The notes below the pieces were generated by a model, which saw only the letters and a program-made list of their open reading frames with translations, was not told the origin of the DNA and did no database searches. 64,000 bases of DNA, taken from contig NZ_NPMS01000003.1 in the NCBI RefSeq assembly GCF_002266285.1, forward strand, positions 292,744 to 356,743. Reading direction: 5' to 3'. Position 1 is the stretch's first letter. Each line of letters opens with the position of its first letter. Positions 34,803 to 43,212 of this stretch are shown here, one piece after another. A program made the translations under genes and the position numbers. Source of the stretch: Virgibacillus indicus. GTDB lineage: Bacteria > Bacillota > Bacilli > Bacillales > Amphibacillaceae.

Positions 34803-34937
34803 GATAATGTGCTGATTAGTATGTCACAATAACATTTCATTGTATTAATTATTTTTTTCATCGTTTCATAAGGTTTACGTGTTTCCTGCCAGCAATAGTG
34901 GTATTAATAAAATAAGCACGAAATGGGAGTGATGGAA

Positions 34938-35834
34938 ATGCCGTTTTATCAAAAAGGTGTATTTTTATATAAAGGAAATCATGATAAGAATGTAACATCC
35001 AAGAAGTTAGCCCAGACATTGCCTGCTATTGGTCAGGCTGTTAAAGAACTGAAAGTGATTCAAACGGAAACAATTAATGAGGTGAAAGAAGTATGCAAAG
35101 CCGCAGCAGGTGAGGCGGATATTCTATTTATTCTGGGTGGAGACGGAACCGTTCATGAATGTGTAAACAGTATTGCTGAACTGGAAAAAAGACCTGTTAT
35201 ATCAATCTTGCCTGGAGGTACATCCAATGACTTCAGCAGAATGCTAAATATTCCGCAGAATCTGCAGGCAGCTGCAGAAGCAATAACCGACGGAGAAATA
35301 ATTGATGTAGATCTAGGCAAATCAAATGATCGATATTTTCTTAATTTTTGGGGGATTGGACTGGTTTCTGAGACATCACAAAATACAAATGAAAACTTCA
35401 AAAAGAGCTTTGGAATACTCAGTTACTTTTTAAGTACATTACAGACGATAAATCAGGTGGAACCATTTTCATATGAGATTACAGCTGACGGAAAAATTCT
35501 GGAGGGGGAAGCGGTAATGATTATCGTATTAAATGGAAAATTTCTTGGAACAAGGGAGTTGCCTATTCCAACAGTAAGCCCAACTGATGGCAAGTTGGAT
35601 GTGCTGGTCGTGAAAAACTCAAGCCTTGCATCCTTTAGAGAGCTTTTGTCCATGAATAATCCTGAAACTATTGCTGATGAATTAACCGAACTCACACATA
35701 TTCAGGCTGAGCAGGTAAAAGTAGCAGCAGATGAAAAAAAGGAAATTGATATGGATGGTGAAATGAAAGGGGAGACACCCGGCGAAATAACTGTGCTGCC
35801 GGGACATCTGAAAATGATAAAGGCAATTCAGTAA
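34938..35834 (+). CDS. Diacylglycerol/lipid kinase family protein (YegS/DgkB-like)
   Basis: 298 residues of the DAGK catalytic family: LFILGGDGTVHECVNSI (the GGDGT nucleotide motif), LPGGTSNDFSRMLNI, FLNFWGIGLVSETS and a C-terminal beta domain with EIDMDGE. It probably phosphorylates a lipid such as diacylglycerol for re-entry into phospholipid synthesis. The start at ATG 34938 is 8 bases after GGGAG; other in-frame ATGs at 34923 and 34932 overlap or crowd that site. A PhoP-like box lies about 135 bases upstream. Confidence 0.87.
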   Translation: MPFYQKGVFLYKGNHDKNVTSKKLAQTLPAIGQAVKELKVIQTETINEVKEVCKAAAGEADILFILGGDGTVHECVNSIAELEKRPVISILPGGTSNDFSRMLNIPQNLQAAAEAITDGEIIDVDLGKSNDRYFLNFWGIGLVSETSQNTNENFKKSFGILSYFLSTLQTINQVEPFSYEITADGKILEGEAVMIIVLNGKFLGTRELPIPTVSPTDGKLDVLVVKNSSLASFRELLSMNNPETIADELTELTHIQAEQVKVAADEKKEIDMDGEMKGETPGEITVLPGHLKMIKAIQ

Positions 35835-35907
35835 ATACAGATTAGTGAAACCTTTTTAAGCCTTCACCGTATTGACTACTAACGAAATAATTAGGCTGGT
35901 GATACAT

Positions 35908-36606
35908 ATGAAGGTATTGGAAGTATCTCAGGTATGTGCAGAAATAAATAATACCAGATTGCTGGATGACATTTCCTTTACAATGGAAGACGGATCAGTT
36001 CTTGCTCTAGTCGGGCATAATGGGGCAGGGAAGTCCACATTAATGAAAACAATCCTGGGAGTACTTGAAAAGTCACAGGGGAAGATCATAATAAATGAAG
36101 ATTACAACCAGGACGATGCATTTTTAACCTTTAAACAGATGATCTCTTATCTTCCTGAAGAACCGCTTCTGTTAACAGAGCTTACAGTAATGCAGCATTT
36201 CCAGCTGTATGGAATGAGCTATGAGCTGGCGGAAAAATTGCTCAATGAACGAATTGAACGTTACGTTGAAGGGTTTGAGCTTGAAGATAAACTGCATGAG
36301 TATCCGGAGTCGTTGTCGAAAGGGATGAGGCAAAAGGTACAGACAATCTGTGCACTGCTCCCTGACACACCTTTATTGCTGATTGATGAGCCATTTATTG
36401 GACTTGATGTTTATGCAATGGATTATCTCGAGGAATTAATTAAAGAAAAAGCAGCAAATGGAACAAGTATTTTACTGACAACCCATCAACTGGAACGGAT
36501 AAAAGAAATTGCGGATGAATTTTTAATGCTGCAGCATGGAAAAATTCAAAGCCAGGGAGATATCGCTGATTTTCGGACGATCCAAAGGAGATCGAAGAAT
36601 GATTAG
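35908..36606 (+). CDS. ABC transporter ATPase (EcsA/YthP-like)
   Basis: ATPase of 232 residues with Walker A GHNGAGKSTLM, signature ESLSKGMRQKVQ, Walker B LLLIDEPFIGLD and H-loop TTHQLE. ATG 35908 gives the family-typical start MKVLEVSQV and lies after GGCTGGTG. The permease gene overlaps by 8 bases. EcsAB-type transporters in bacilli and staphylococci affect secretion and membrane proteolysis; YthPQ is the other possibility. Confidence 0.88.
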   Translation: MKVLEVSQVCAEINNTRLLDDISFTMEDGSVLALVGHNGAGKSTLMKTILGVLEKSQGKIIINEDYNQDDAFLTFKQMISYLPEEPLLLTELTVMQHFQLYGMSYELAEKLLNERIERYVEGFELEDKLHEYPESLSKGMRQKVQTICALLPDTPLLLIDEPFIGLDVYAMDYLEELIKEKAANGTSILLTTHQLERIKEIADEFLMLQHGKIQSQGDIADFRTIQRRSKND

Positions 36607-38002
36607 ACGAGCTCCAGTGTGGAAAGCATATTCGCTAGTAAGAAAAGGCAGATTCCGCAAAAAAATGAAAATGAATAAAATGGCCTTTGATTTAATGGTT
36701 GATAAAACAACGGCAATATACTCATTAGTTGTAGCTGCGTACATGTTTTCAAGCATCTTTATCTTTGGTGATATTTTAAACGAGTTTCATGATTATTTTA
36801 TTTTTATGGAGGAAAATGCAAGAAGCGGCTTTTGGCTATTGTTAACAGCTTTGCCAATTCGATATATAATGAAATCCTTTCGTGAGCCAGGGTTAAAATT
36901 TTCCAGTTCAGAATATCAGCTGAGCTTGCTTCCATACAGCAGGGGGAAGATCTGGCTGCTGACCGTTGCTGAAAAATGGATTAGGCAGTGTGCAGTGTAT
37001 TTAATTATGGGCGGGCTGGTTATATTGCTGACACCTATATCAGCTTCCCTGATACTATCTTATCTTGGATTGATTTTGGTATATGATATTATCATGTCAG
37101 TTCCGCAATGGAAGCTTTTCCAGGAGAAGTTCCTTATAAAAGCAGGCTACTTGCTGCTTGTCATCTTAATTAATTTTGTGGGAGCCTTAACAGCATCACC
37201 ATTAGCTGGTCTGCTGCTGATTAGTGGTATTATTTTCATAAATATTATTTTAATACCTCATTTGTTCAAGGGTGTTAATTGGTCAAAAGTTACTGAAATC
37301 AGTGATTTCCATATTTGGAATATGCTGCTTATTTCAAAGGCATCAAATACAAAATTCAAAAGGCAGAAAAAATACAGCATTTTTCAAAACTCTTCCAGAC
37401 GAAAGAAACCATTTCAAAGTGAAAAAGACATGCAGCATCGTCTTTGGCAGCTTTATCTGGGGAAAAATTATGAATTACTGTTTCAATTTGCAGGGACTCT
37501 GTTATTGGTGCTTGTTGTACTGCAGTTCTTTAGTAATCTTCTGTTTCACATCGGTTTGGCAGTTGCTGTTTATGCATACGCATCCGTGTCGGCAACCTTT
37601 TTCATTGACCGGATGCAGGCAGACATTATCCAGGTTCTTCCCTGGGATTTGCAGCAATATAAGAAGCATTATTTTAAATGGATTATATACGGCGGCTGCA
37701 TCCTGCTGGTTCCTGTGATTATTTACCTTGGAATAAACCTGACAGTTTGGGCACCGTTTCAATTCGTGTTTTATTGCACTTCTTTCCTTTATATTTATCA
37801 TGTAAAATTAGAAAGAGCTATTGTACTTTTAGGAAAAAGAAATATCACACTGAATATAAAAGAGGGATTAGGGACGATTTTTGCATTTTTGATTGGCCTT
37901 ACAGGTATTTATCCATTTATTTCAGTAAGCTTTATAATCATTTTAATCCTTTTAATGAGAAGTGAGAACAGTTCGCCGCTAAAACCAGGTGAACCCGTTT
38001 AA
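36599..38002 (+). CDS. ABC transporter permease (EcsB/YthQ-like)
   Basis: 467 residues: a basic N-terminus (RRAPVWKAYSLVRKGRFRKK), then about ten transmembrane helices in two blocks separated by a cytoplasmic region around residues 245-290. ATG 36599 is chosen because AAAGGAG precedes it at good spacing; the open frame extends upstream to 36536 within the ATPase gene. Operon partner of the preceding ATPase. Somewhat longer than typical EcsB (about 400). Confidence 0.82.
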   Translation: MIRRAPVWKAYSLVRKGRFRKKMKMNKMAFDLMVDKTTAIYSLVVAAYMFSSIFIFGDILNEFHDYFIFMEENARSGFWLLLTALPIRYIMKSFREPGLKFSSSEYQLSLLPYSRGKIWLLTVAEKWIRQCAVYLIMGGLVILLTPISASLILSYLGLILVYDIIMSVPQWKLFQEKFLIKAGYLLLVILINFVGALTASPLAGLLLISGIIFINIILIPHLFKGVNWSKVTEISDFHIWNMLLISKASNTKFKRQKKYSIFQNSSRRKKPFQSEKDMQHRLWQLYLGKNYELLFQFAGTLLLVLVVLQFFSNLLFHIGLAVAVYAYASVSATFFIDRMQADIIQVLPWDLQQYKKHYFKWIIYGGCILLVPVIIYLGINLTVWAPFQFVFYCTSFLYIYHVKLERAIVLLGKRNITLNIKEGLGTIFAFLIGLTGIYPFISVSFIIILILLMRSENSSPLKPGEPV

Positions 38003-38017
38003 GTAAATTAGAAAGTA

Positions 38018-38488
38018 GTGAAGAGCATGAGATTAGCAGAGAATAAATTACTGGAAAAAAAGCAAGATACTTCCTTGAAGCTTTTTGTAGTTCTATCTAA
38101 GGCCTACAAAGCAGTTGTAGAACAGGTAGAGAAGGATATACAATCAAGAGGGTTGAACACAACTGACTTTGCCGTACTCGAGCTGTTATTTCATAATGGA
38201 CAGCAGCCGCTTAAAAAGATAGGGGAGAAGATCCTGCTTGCGAGTGGCAGTGTTACCTATGTAATAAAAAAATTAGAGAAGAAAGGATATCTCGTTCGAA
38301 GAAATTCTCCGGATGATCGCAGGGTAACCTATGCAATAATAACGGAGCAGGGCAGAGCATTATTAAATAATATTTTTCCAGGCCACTGGGACCAAATCAA
38401 GGAGATTATGAGTGGTTTAGATGAAGAAGAAAAGAAAACCTCCATTGAGTTATTGAAGAAACTGGGGACGAATATCCGTGAAATGTAA
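38018..38488 (+). CDS. MarR-family regulator, MhqR-like
   Basis: 156 residues. The stretch SLKLFVVLSKAYKAVVEQVE, then GLNTTDFAVLELLFHNGQQP, LASGSVTYVIKKLEKKGYL and wing DDRRVTYAIIT resembles B. subtilis MhqR (YkvE), the repressor of quinone and electrophile detoxification genes. No mhq target genes are in the window. The start is GTG 38018 or ATG 38027; neither has a strong RBS. It may be a transcriptional continuation of the ABC genes 16 bases upstream. Confidence 0.82.
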   Translation: MKSMRLAENKLLEKKQDTSLKLFVVLSKAYKAVVEQVEKDIQSRGLNTTDFAVLELLFHNGQQPLKKIGEKILLASGSVTYVIKKLEKKGYLVRRNSPDDRRVTYAIITEQGRALLNNIFPGHWDQIKEIMSGLDEEEKKTSIELLKKLGTNIREM

Positions 38489-38875
38489 CTAAATTATTTT
38501 AACGGGCCTGTGATGCAGGTCACAGCGTGATAACGAGAAAAAATATATGATGTTAGTGGGATACGGGATGTCTCTGTTAAATAACAATAGATACAGGCAA
38601 GTCGGTATGTCTGTGCAAAAGGCAAAATGTTTATCATAGGATAAACATTTTGTTTTTTTATTCATTGCTTCATTTAATTTGTCCATTTCAAAAAGATGTT
38701 TATAGTTTTTTTAATCAGGGTAAAAATAAAAAGTCTGCAAAATACTGTCGGGTGAAATGGTTTTGTAATGTAAATGTAATTTTTCGTAAGATATTAGTTT
38801 AATAAATGAAATTATGGGGTAACTAAAAAATATAAATGAAAAGGTCATTCGATACTTCTAGGAGGTCTCTCACCT
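38489..38875. other. 387-base gap: terminator, no gene seen
   Basis: Contains a small inverted repeat CTGTGA/TCACAG near 38508-38525, a clear terminator (38623-38659), then AT-rich sequence up to the AGGAGGT of the next gene. The minus frame 38489-38686 has no RBS or plausible protein character. Confidence 0.6.
38623..38659 (+). terminator. Terminator 135 bases downstream of the MarR gene
   Basis: CAAAATGTTTATC / GATAAACATTTTG perfect 13-base stem followed by seven T residues. Confidence 0.88.
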
Positions 38876-39169
38876 ATGAGTGGAAAAAATGTAGTGGTTT
38901 ATATTAGTGAGAATAATTCACAATGTAAAAAGTTAATGAATGAAATGGATAAATGGGATATTTCATATGATACAAAAAATGTAACGCAAAATACAGAATA
39001 TATGAAAGAACTTCAGGATCAGGGAATTTATGGAACACCTGCAACATTTATTGAAGACACACGTGAAGTGATTCTAGGTTTTCAAAAAAGCAAAATTAAA
39101 TATGCTTTAGGTATAAATTCTGTAAATTTCTCCGAATTTGGTTCAAGCTATTATAACGAAAATTATTAA
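38876..39169 (+). CDS. Glutaredoxin-like protein with one active-site cysteine
   Basis: 97 residues with a glutaredoxin/NrdH fold: NVVVYISENNSQCKKLMNEM, and the cis-Pro segment YGTPATFIEDTREVILGF. The usual CPxC reads NSQC, so the first, nucleophilic Cys is Asn14 and only Cys17 remains. It may therefore bind rather than reduce, or act monothiol-like with the second Cys. ATG follows AGGAGGT. Function unknown. Confidence 0.75.
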   Translation: MSGKNVVVYISENNSQCKKLMNEMDKWDISYDTKNVTQNTEYMKELQDQGIYGTPATFIEDTREVILGFQKSKIKYALGINSVNFSEFGSSYYNENY

Positions 39170-39256
39170 AAATAAAAATGATCAAAAACACGCCTCTGAA
39201 ATTAAATGCATAATATATAACAGAAAACAAAATTGAAAAGAGGTGTGTGATTACCA

Positions 39257-39634
39257 ATGTACAATAGGCAGTATTATTATTATCCGCCTGATGATATGTA
39301 TTATACTTCGGATCCCTCGTATATGCAGCAGCCATTTAATTCAAATCCCCCAGTATATGGGAACGCGCCAAATCAAACCCCCTTTGAGTATTTTGCAAAG
39401 CCGGCTCAGCCTGAAGACTGGTCATACAATATGCAACAGCCCAATCCATCCAATTATTCGTCCCAACAGATGAATGCACCACCAAATAATGTTATGGGAT
39501 ATTTTCAAAATGAAAATGGGCAAATGGATTTTGACAAAATGCTTTCAACCGTTGGACAGATAGCCAACACTTACCATCAGGTATCTCCCATCGTCAAACA
39601 AGTTGGAGCATTAATAAAAACCTTTAGAACCTGA
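39257..39634 (+). CDS. yppG: YppG-family protein
   Basis: 125 residues, rich in Tyr, Pro, Asn and Gln in the first two thirds (MYNRQYYYYPPDDMYY), with a conserved C-terminal helix region (GQMDFDKMLSTVGQIANTYHQVSPIVKQVG) characteristic of YppG-like proteins of bacilli, of unknown, possibly spore-associated function. RBS AAGAGGTG. It is followed by a terminator-like repeat. Confidence 0.82.
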   Translation: MYNRQYYYYPPDDMYYTSDPSYMQQPFNSNPPVYGNAPNQTPFEYFAKPAQPEDWSYNMQQPNPSNYSSQQMNAPPNNVMGYFQNENGQMDFDKMLSTVGQIANTYHQVSPIVKQVGALIKTFRT

Positions 39635-39665
39635 AGCTGATATGGATGCGAAGGTTCTTTTTATT
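39626..39665 (+). terminator. Terminator after yppG
   Basis: AGAACCT (39626-39632) / AGGTTCT (39652-39658) followed by TTTTATT; long loop, overlaps the last codons. Confidence 0.6.
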
Positions 39666-39799
39666 AGATGAAAGTTTCTGTCGCTGAACTGTTGTTAAAA
39701 AAACACTTTTTTGGGAAGAGAATCTGAACGGAAAAAGTAATATATTATTTGAAGGTGGGGTAAAAGATACTATAGAGGAAGAAAAAGAGGAGAATTATT

Positions 39800-40510
39800 A
39801 TGATTGGTTGTTTAATAATCCATGGCTACACGGGTGGTCCCTATGAGGTGGAGCCTTTAGCGGATTACCTGAGAGAACATACAAACTGGCGAATCGAGGT
39901 CCCAACATTGCCAGGGCATGGCAGAAAGCTTAATTTAGATAATATTTCCCATAAACGTTGGATTAAGGCAGCAGAGGATTCACTGCAGCAGTTAAAGGAA
40001 AAATATGATGAAATTTATCTTATTGGCTTTTCAATGGGTGGCATGATAGCTTCTTATTTAGCTGCCAAATACAAAGTGAATAAACTTGTTTTGCTGGCAA
40101 CTTCAGGAAAGTTTTTATCCTTTAAACAAATAGGACTTGATATTGCCAGTGTAATGATGGATGGGATCAGGGGAGACCTGGGGAAAAACAAATTATATCT
40201 CCATTATAAGAAAAAATTGGGAAATGTTCCGTTTAAGGCAAATCTGGAATTCCTTAAATTAGTGAAATTTACCAGACGCCATTTAAAAAATGTGGATACA
40301 CCTGTCCTGATTGCACAAGGTCAGCAAGATGGGATGGTTCCATATAAAACAGCATATTATCTAAATAAGGAGATTACATCAAAACGAAAAGAAGTGGTGT
40401 TTTTTGAACGCTCACGTCATCTAATGTGTCTGGGCAATGATAAGGATACATTGAACTTAATGGTTTATAACTTTTTGAAACATACAAGTGTCAGTGAAGA
40501 GGAACTTTAG
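39800..40510 (+). CDS. Alpha/beta-hydrolase, Est30-type carboxylesterase
   Basis: 236 residues. Oxyanion-hole segment IIHGYTGGPYEVEPLADYL, nucleophile GFSMGG (Ser about 92), acid in GQQDGMVP and base in RSRHLMCLGNDK match the monoacylglycerol lipase/carboxylesterase family of thermophilic bacilli. Cytosolic. Substrate unknown. RBS AGAGGAG. Stands alone; a periodic repeat array starts 13 bases after its stop. Confidence 0.88.
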   Translation: MIGCLIIHGYTGGPYEVEPLADYLREHTNWRIEVPTLPGHGRKLNLDNISHKRWIKAAEDSLQQLKEKYDEIYLIGFSMGGMIASYLAAKYKVNKLVLLATSGKFLSFKQIGLDIASVMMDGIRGDLGKNKLYLHYKKKLGNVPFKANLEFLKLVKFTRRHLKNVDTPVLIAQGQQDGMVPYKTAYYLNKEITSKRKEVVFFERSRHLMCLGNDKDTLNLMVYNFLKHTSVSEEEL

Positions 40511-40523
40511 TGATATGGTTTTA

Positions 40524-40691
40524 AAGTTGAGAGACAGCCTGCTGAAGTTGAGAGACACATGTTAAAGTTGAGAGATAAATAAGATTTATACAGTTATATC
40601 TCAACATTTATATGCGGTCTCTCAACTTTTATTGGTTATCTCTCAAGTTTCAGCTTTATCTCTCGACTGCGGTTTTCTATCTCTCAAGTTG
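40524..40691. repeat. 20-21-base periodic array, GTTGAGAGA core, in two opposed blocks (family C)
   Basis: Forward cores AAGTTGAGAGA start at 40524, 40545 and 40565 (steps 21, 20). Inverted cores TCTCTCAACTT/TCTCTCAAG start at 40597, 40618, 40639, 40659 and 40680 (steps 21, 21, 20, 21). The opposed blocks can pair into a long interrupted hairpin. It fills the gap between the convergent esterase and DegV genes. Confidence 0.88.
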
Positions 40692-40735
40692 CAAAAGCAT
40701 TGGAAATAAAATATATAAAATATCCATATAATAAC

Positions 40736-40769
40736 AGGAATGCCCCAGCCATATCGCTGGGGCATTCCT
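40736..40769. terminator. Hairpin between convergent genes, likely terminator
   Basis: AGGAATGCCCCAGC / GCTGGGGCATTCCT perfect 14-base stem with 6-base loop; T tracts are weak on both sides. Confidence 0.75.
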
Positions 40770-40805
40770 GTTTAACTCTAAGGCATAATCAGTTCATTCA
40801 GGTTA

Positions 40806-41663
40806 TTATTTATCCCTGAAAAAAGAAATAACTAAAGCACCTTCTCCACCATAGGTTGAGATCAATGGTCCAGTTTCCGTCAATAATTCGTCTTTAAACG
40901 GGTATTTATTGCGGATTTCGGCAAGCACCTTTCTCGCTCTCTCCTCTGCATTGCAATGTGAAATAGAAATTACTTTATCCTCAGCATGCTTTGTATATTC
41001 ACCAATTTGCTCAATAAAACGTCTTATTGATTTTTTATCACCACGAACCTTTTCCGATACTTCTATCGTTCCTTCAGCACTGGCTTTCATCAACAGCTTA
41101 ATGTTAAGTGTTTTGGCTATTGTACCTTTTACTTTATCTAAACGGCCGCCAAGAATCAGGTTTTCAAGCGTTTTTAATACAAAAAGGGTCGTTGTTTGTT
41201 CGACGCGTTCATGGAGGTGTTCAACAATTTCAGTGAAAGTGTAATTTTCCTTCTGTTTTGCAGCTGCTTCATAAAGTAAAAGTGCGATGCCGCAGGAAGC
41301 AGTCTTTGTATTGATTACCTCTATCGTGCGGTTCGGCTCCTCTTCAAGCAGCATATCCCTGCCAATCACTGCATTTTCATAAGTACTGCTTAATCCTTTA
41401 GTCAGACTTAGCATTAGAATAGGCGTCTCTTGATCAACCTGTTTATAAGCATCATAAAAGTCATTCGGACTGGGTGCTGCGGAACGTGGAAGTTCGTTTG
41501 TTTCTTTAATTTTTTTATGAAAGGTTGGAAGATCGATGTCTACTCCACTCTTATATTGACCATCTTTAAAATGTAAATAAAGTGGAACAACAATAATATC
41601 TAATTTTTCATTTAAGCGATCCGGAATATCTGCTCCGCCGTCTGTCATTAATTGAAAACTCAT
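40806..41663 (-). CDS. DegV-family fatty-acid-binding protein
   Basis: 285 residues: MSFQLMTDGGADIP, SAAPSPNDFYDAY, LSLTKGLSSTYENA and the C-terminal glycine motif LISTYGGEGALVISFF are DegV/FakB marks. FakB proteins present fatty acids to the FakA kinase; several paralogues per genome are usual. No fakA is nearby. The protein starts at ATG 41663. Confidence 0.9.
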   Translation of the reverse strand: MSFQLMTDGGADIPDRLNEKLDIIVVPLYLHFKDGQYKSGVDIDLPTFHKKIKETNELPRSAAPSPNDFYDAYKQVDQETPILMLSLTKGLSSTYENAVIGRDMLLEEEPNRTIEVINTKTASCGIALLLYEAAAKQKENYTFTEIVEHLHERVEQTTTLFVLKTLENLILGGRLDKVKGTIAKTLNIKLLMKASAEGTIEVSEKVRGDKKSIRRFIEQIGEYTKHAEDKVISISHCNAEERARKVLAEIRNKYPFKDELLTETGPLISTYGGEGALVISFFRDK

Positions 41664-41724
41664 TACTTCACCCGCTTCATGATTTGTTATGCTAATTATA
41701 TCAGTTATTTGTGAATCTTTATAC

Positions 41725-42639
41725 TTAATTTTTCCGACCTTTTTGTGAAATGGTTACCTTCGATTTCCTGGAAGTGCTTAACACAAACAAATAGAGACCG
41801 AATATGACAATCGAACCGCCTAATAGCTGAGCCCACGTAATGGATTCATCCAGTATAAGGTAGGCAAGTATTGCTGCCCCGACTGGTTCGAATAGGACTC
41901 CCATCGAAATTTTTGAAGTACTGAGCCATTTTAAAGCCCAGTTAAATAAGGTATGACCAAAAAATGTCGGGATGATGGCAAGGGCGATAAATACCCACCA
42001 ATGGTCAGCCGGATAGTTAATAAAATTGTTTCCAAGTACTAAATTATAAAGAATTAGCGTTATTGTGCTTACACTGTAGACAATAAAGGTGTAGGTCATT
42101 AATGATAGGTCTCGTCTGACACTCTGTCCTAATAAAAAGTAAACAGTCACTGTCACAGCACCGAAAAGTGCAAGAATATCTCCGAAAAGTGCCATTCCAC
42201 CTATCTGGAAGTCACCCCAGCTGATAATCACACTGCCAATTAAGGCGATAATCATACTTATCACAGCACCGGAGGAAAAACGTTCCTTGAAGAAAAAATA
42301 AGTACCAAGAAAAGCAAATATTGGCTGCAGGCTGACAAGCACTGTAGAACTGGCTACTGAAGTGAAATTCAGGGACTCAAACCAGAGAATAAAATGGAAA
42401 GCAAGAAATATCCCGCTCAGGATGGATAAAATCCAATCTTTTTTTGTAACCGAACGGAATTCCTGACGATATTTCAAAAGAATTACTGGCAGCATGATGA
42501 GTACTGCAAACAGCAGCCTGTACATTGCTGTTATGCCAGCCGGTGCCTGATCAGCCAATTTAACCAAAACTGCTGAGGATGACACAGATATTACTCCTAT
42601 AACAACTGCCATATATGGATTAAATGGAGGAAAACGCAT
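41725..42639 (-). CDS. EamA (DMT superfamily) transporter
   Basis: 304 residues with ten predicted helices as two EamA repeats (AVLVKLADQAPAGITAMYRLLFA; ALIGSVIISWGD; LFEPVGAAILAYLILDESIT). Exporters of metabolites or drugs; substrate unknown. Followed by a hydrophilic basic tail. RBS GGAGAT before ATG 42639. Confidence 0.88.
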   Translation of the reverse strand: MRFPPFNPYMAVVIGVISVSSSAVLVKLADQAPAGITAMYRLLFAVLIMLPVILLKYRQEFRSVTKKDWILSILSGIFLAFHFILWFESLNFTSVASSTVLVSLQPIFAFLGTYFFFKERFSSGAVISMIIALIGSVIISWGDFQIGGMALFGDILALFGAVTVTVYFLLGQSVRRDLSLMTYTFIVYSVSTITLILYNLVLGNNFINYPADHWWVFIALAIIPTFFGHTLFNWALKWLSTSKISMGVLFEPVGAAILAYLILDESITWAQLLGGSIVIFGLYLFVLSTSRKSKVTISQKGRKN

Positions 42640-42723
42640 AAAATATCTCCTGTAAGCTTATTTTTTAATTGAGTAAAGAAAGTTTAATTTAGGCTCTATT
42701 TTATTCGTGGCAAGGTGAGCAAT

Positions 42724-42900
42724 GTCCAGCCCCACTAACGGACTTCCCTCAACCGCTACAACACGTGCCAGTTCGAACCACCCCACTTCCTTGAAAAAGA
42801 AGAACATTTTTTCTGAGTATGATGATTCTTAGAGAAGCATTCCTTGTTCCGTGGGGCACACATTCCATGGGTCGCTAAACGCTCGCTTATGCTTTTGTTA
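42724..42900. repeat. Dispersed repeat, GTCCAGC...GCTTTTGTT ends (copy 1)
   Basis: Begins GTCCAGCCCCA and ACTTCCCTCA and ends CGCTAAACGCTCGCTTATGC then TTTTGTT. The same end phrases occur at 44792-44938, so both are copies of one family. Inner segments CCCAC/GTGGG can pair. I recognise the right end (GGGCGCTTGCGCTTTTGTT-like) as common in Bacillaceae intergenic DNA. Confidence 0.72.
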
Positions 42901-42973
42901 TTGCCAATCCTTTCTATTTTATCATGCTGGATATAAAAAATCATTTTTGCCGTTAGTATCATATGGAAATTTG

Positions 42974-42982
42974 TGTTATGAT
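42974..42982 (+). promoter_or_regulatory. Extended -10 promoter candidate for cshA
   Basis: TG-N-TATGAT (42974-42982) about 230 bases before the GTG start. The leader contains a weak hairpin ending in GCCTTTTT (43006-43039), possibly an attenuator as seen in RNA-helicase leaders (inference). Confidence 0.4.
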
Positions 42983-43212
42983 GTAACTTGCATGTATTTC
43001 GAGTGAGGCCTCTAACCTTAAGCGGGTGAAGCCTTTTTGTACTTTAATGGATTATTAAATCTGAACAGATATATATGGTTCTTGCCAGGTTCCTAGCAAT
43101 AATAGGGTGTTTAGGGCTCTGAATCACAGGGAAAACTATTTAAAGACTAAAGTATGAGAAATTTTTGGCCTCTTTTGAATAAATTAAGACAACAAAAGGA
43201 GTAGACGAATAA

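Larger units (their letters stand above)
42640..43212. other. 573-base gap: dispersed repeat and cshA leader
   Basis: Holds a divergent copy of a dispersed repeat (42724-42900) and then the promoter and about 230-base leader of cshA. No coding region is supported. Confidence 0.7.

Noticed and set aside
38489..38686. 65-codon minus-strand frame in the gap after the MarR gene
   Set aside because: Overlaps a perfect terminator hairpin and has no ribosome site.
40524..40691. CRISPR-like regular repeats
   Set aside because: Cores and spacers are only about 10 bases, orientation switches in the middle, and no cas genes are present.
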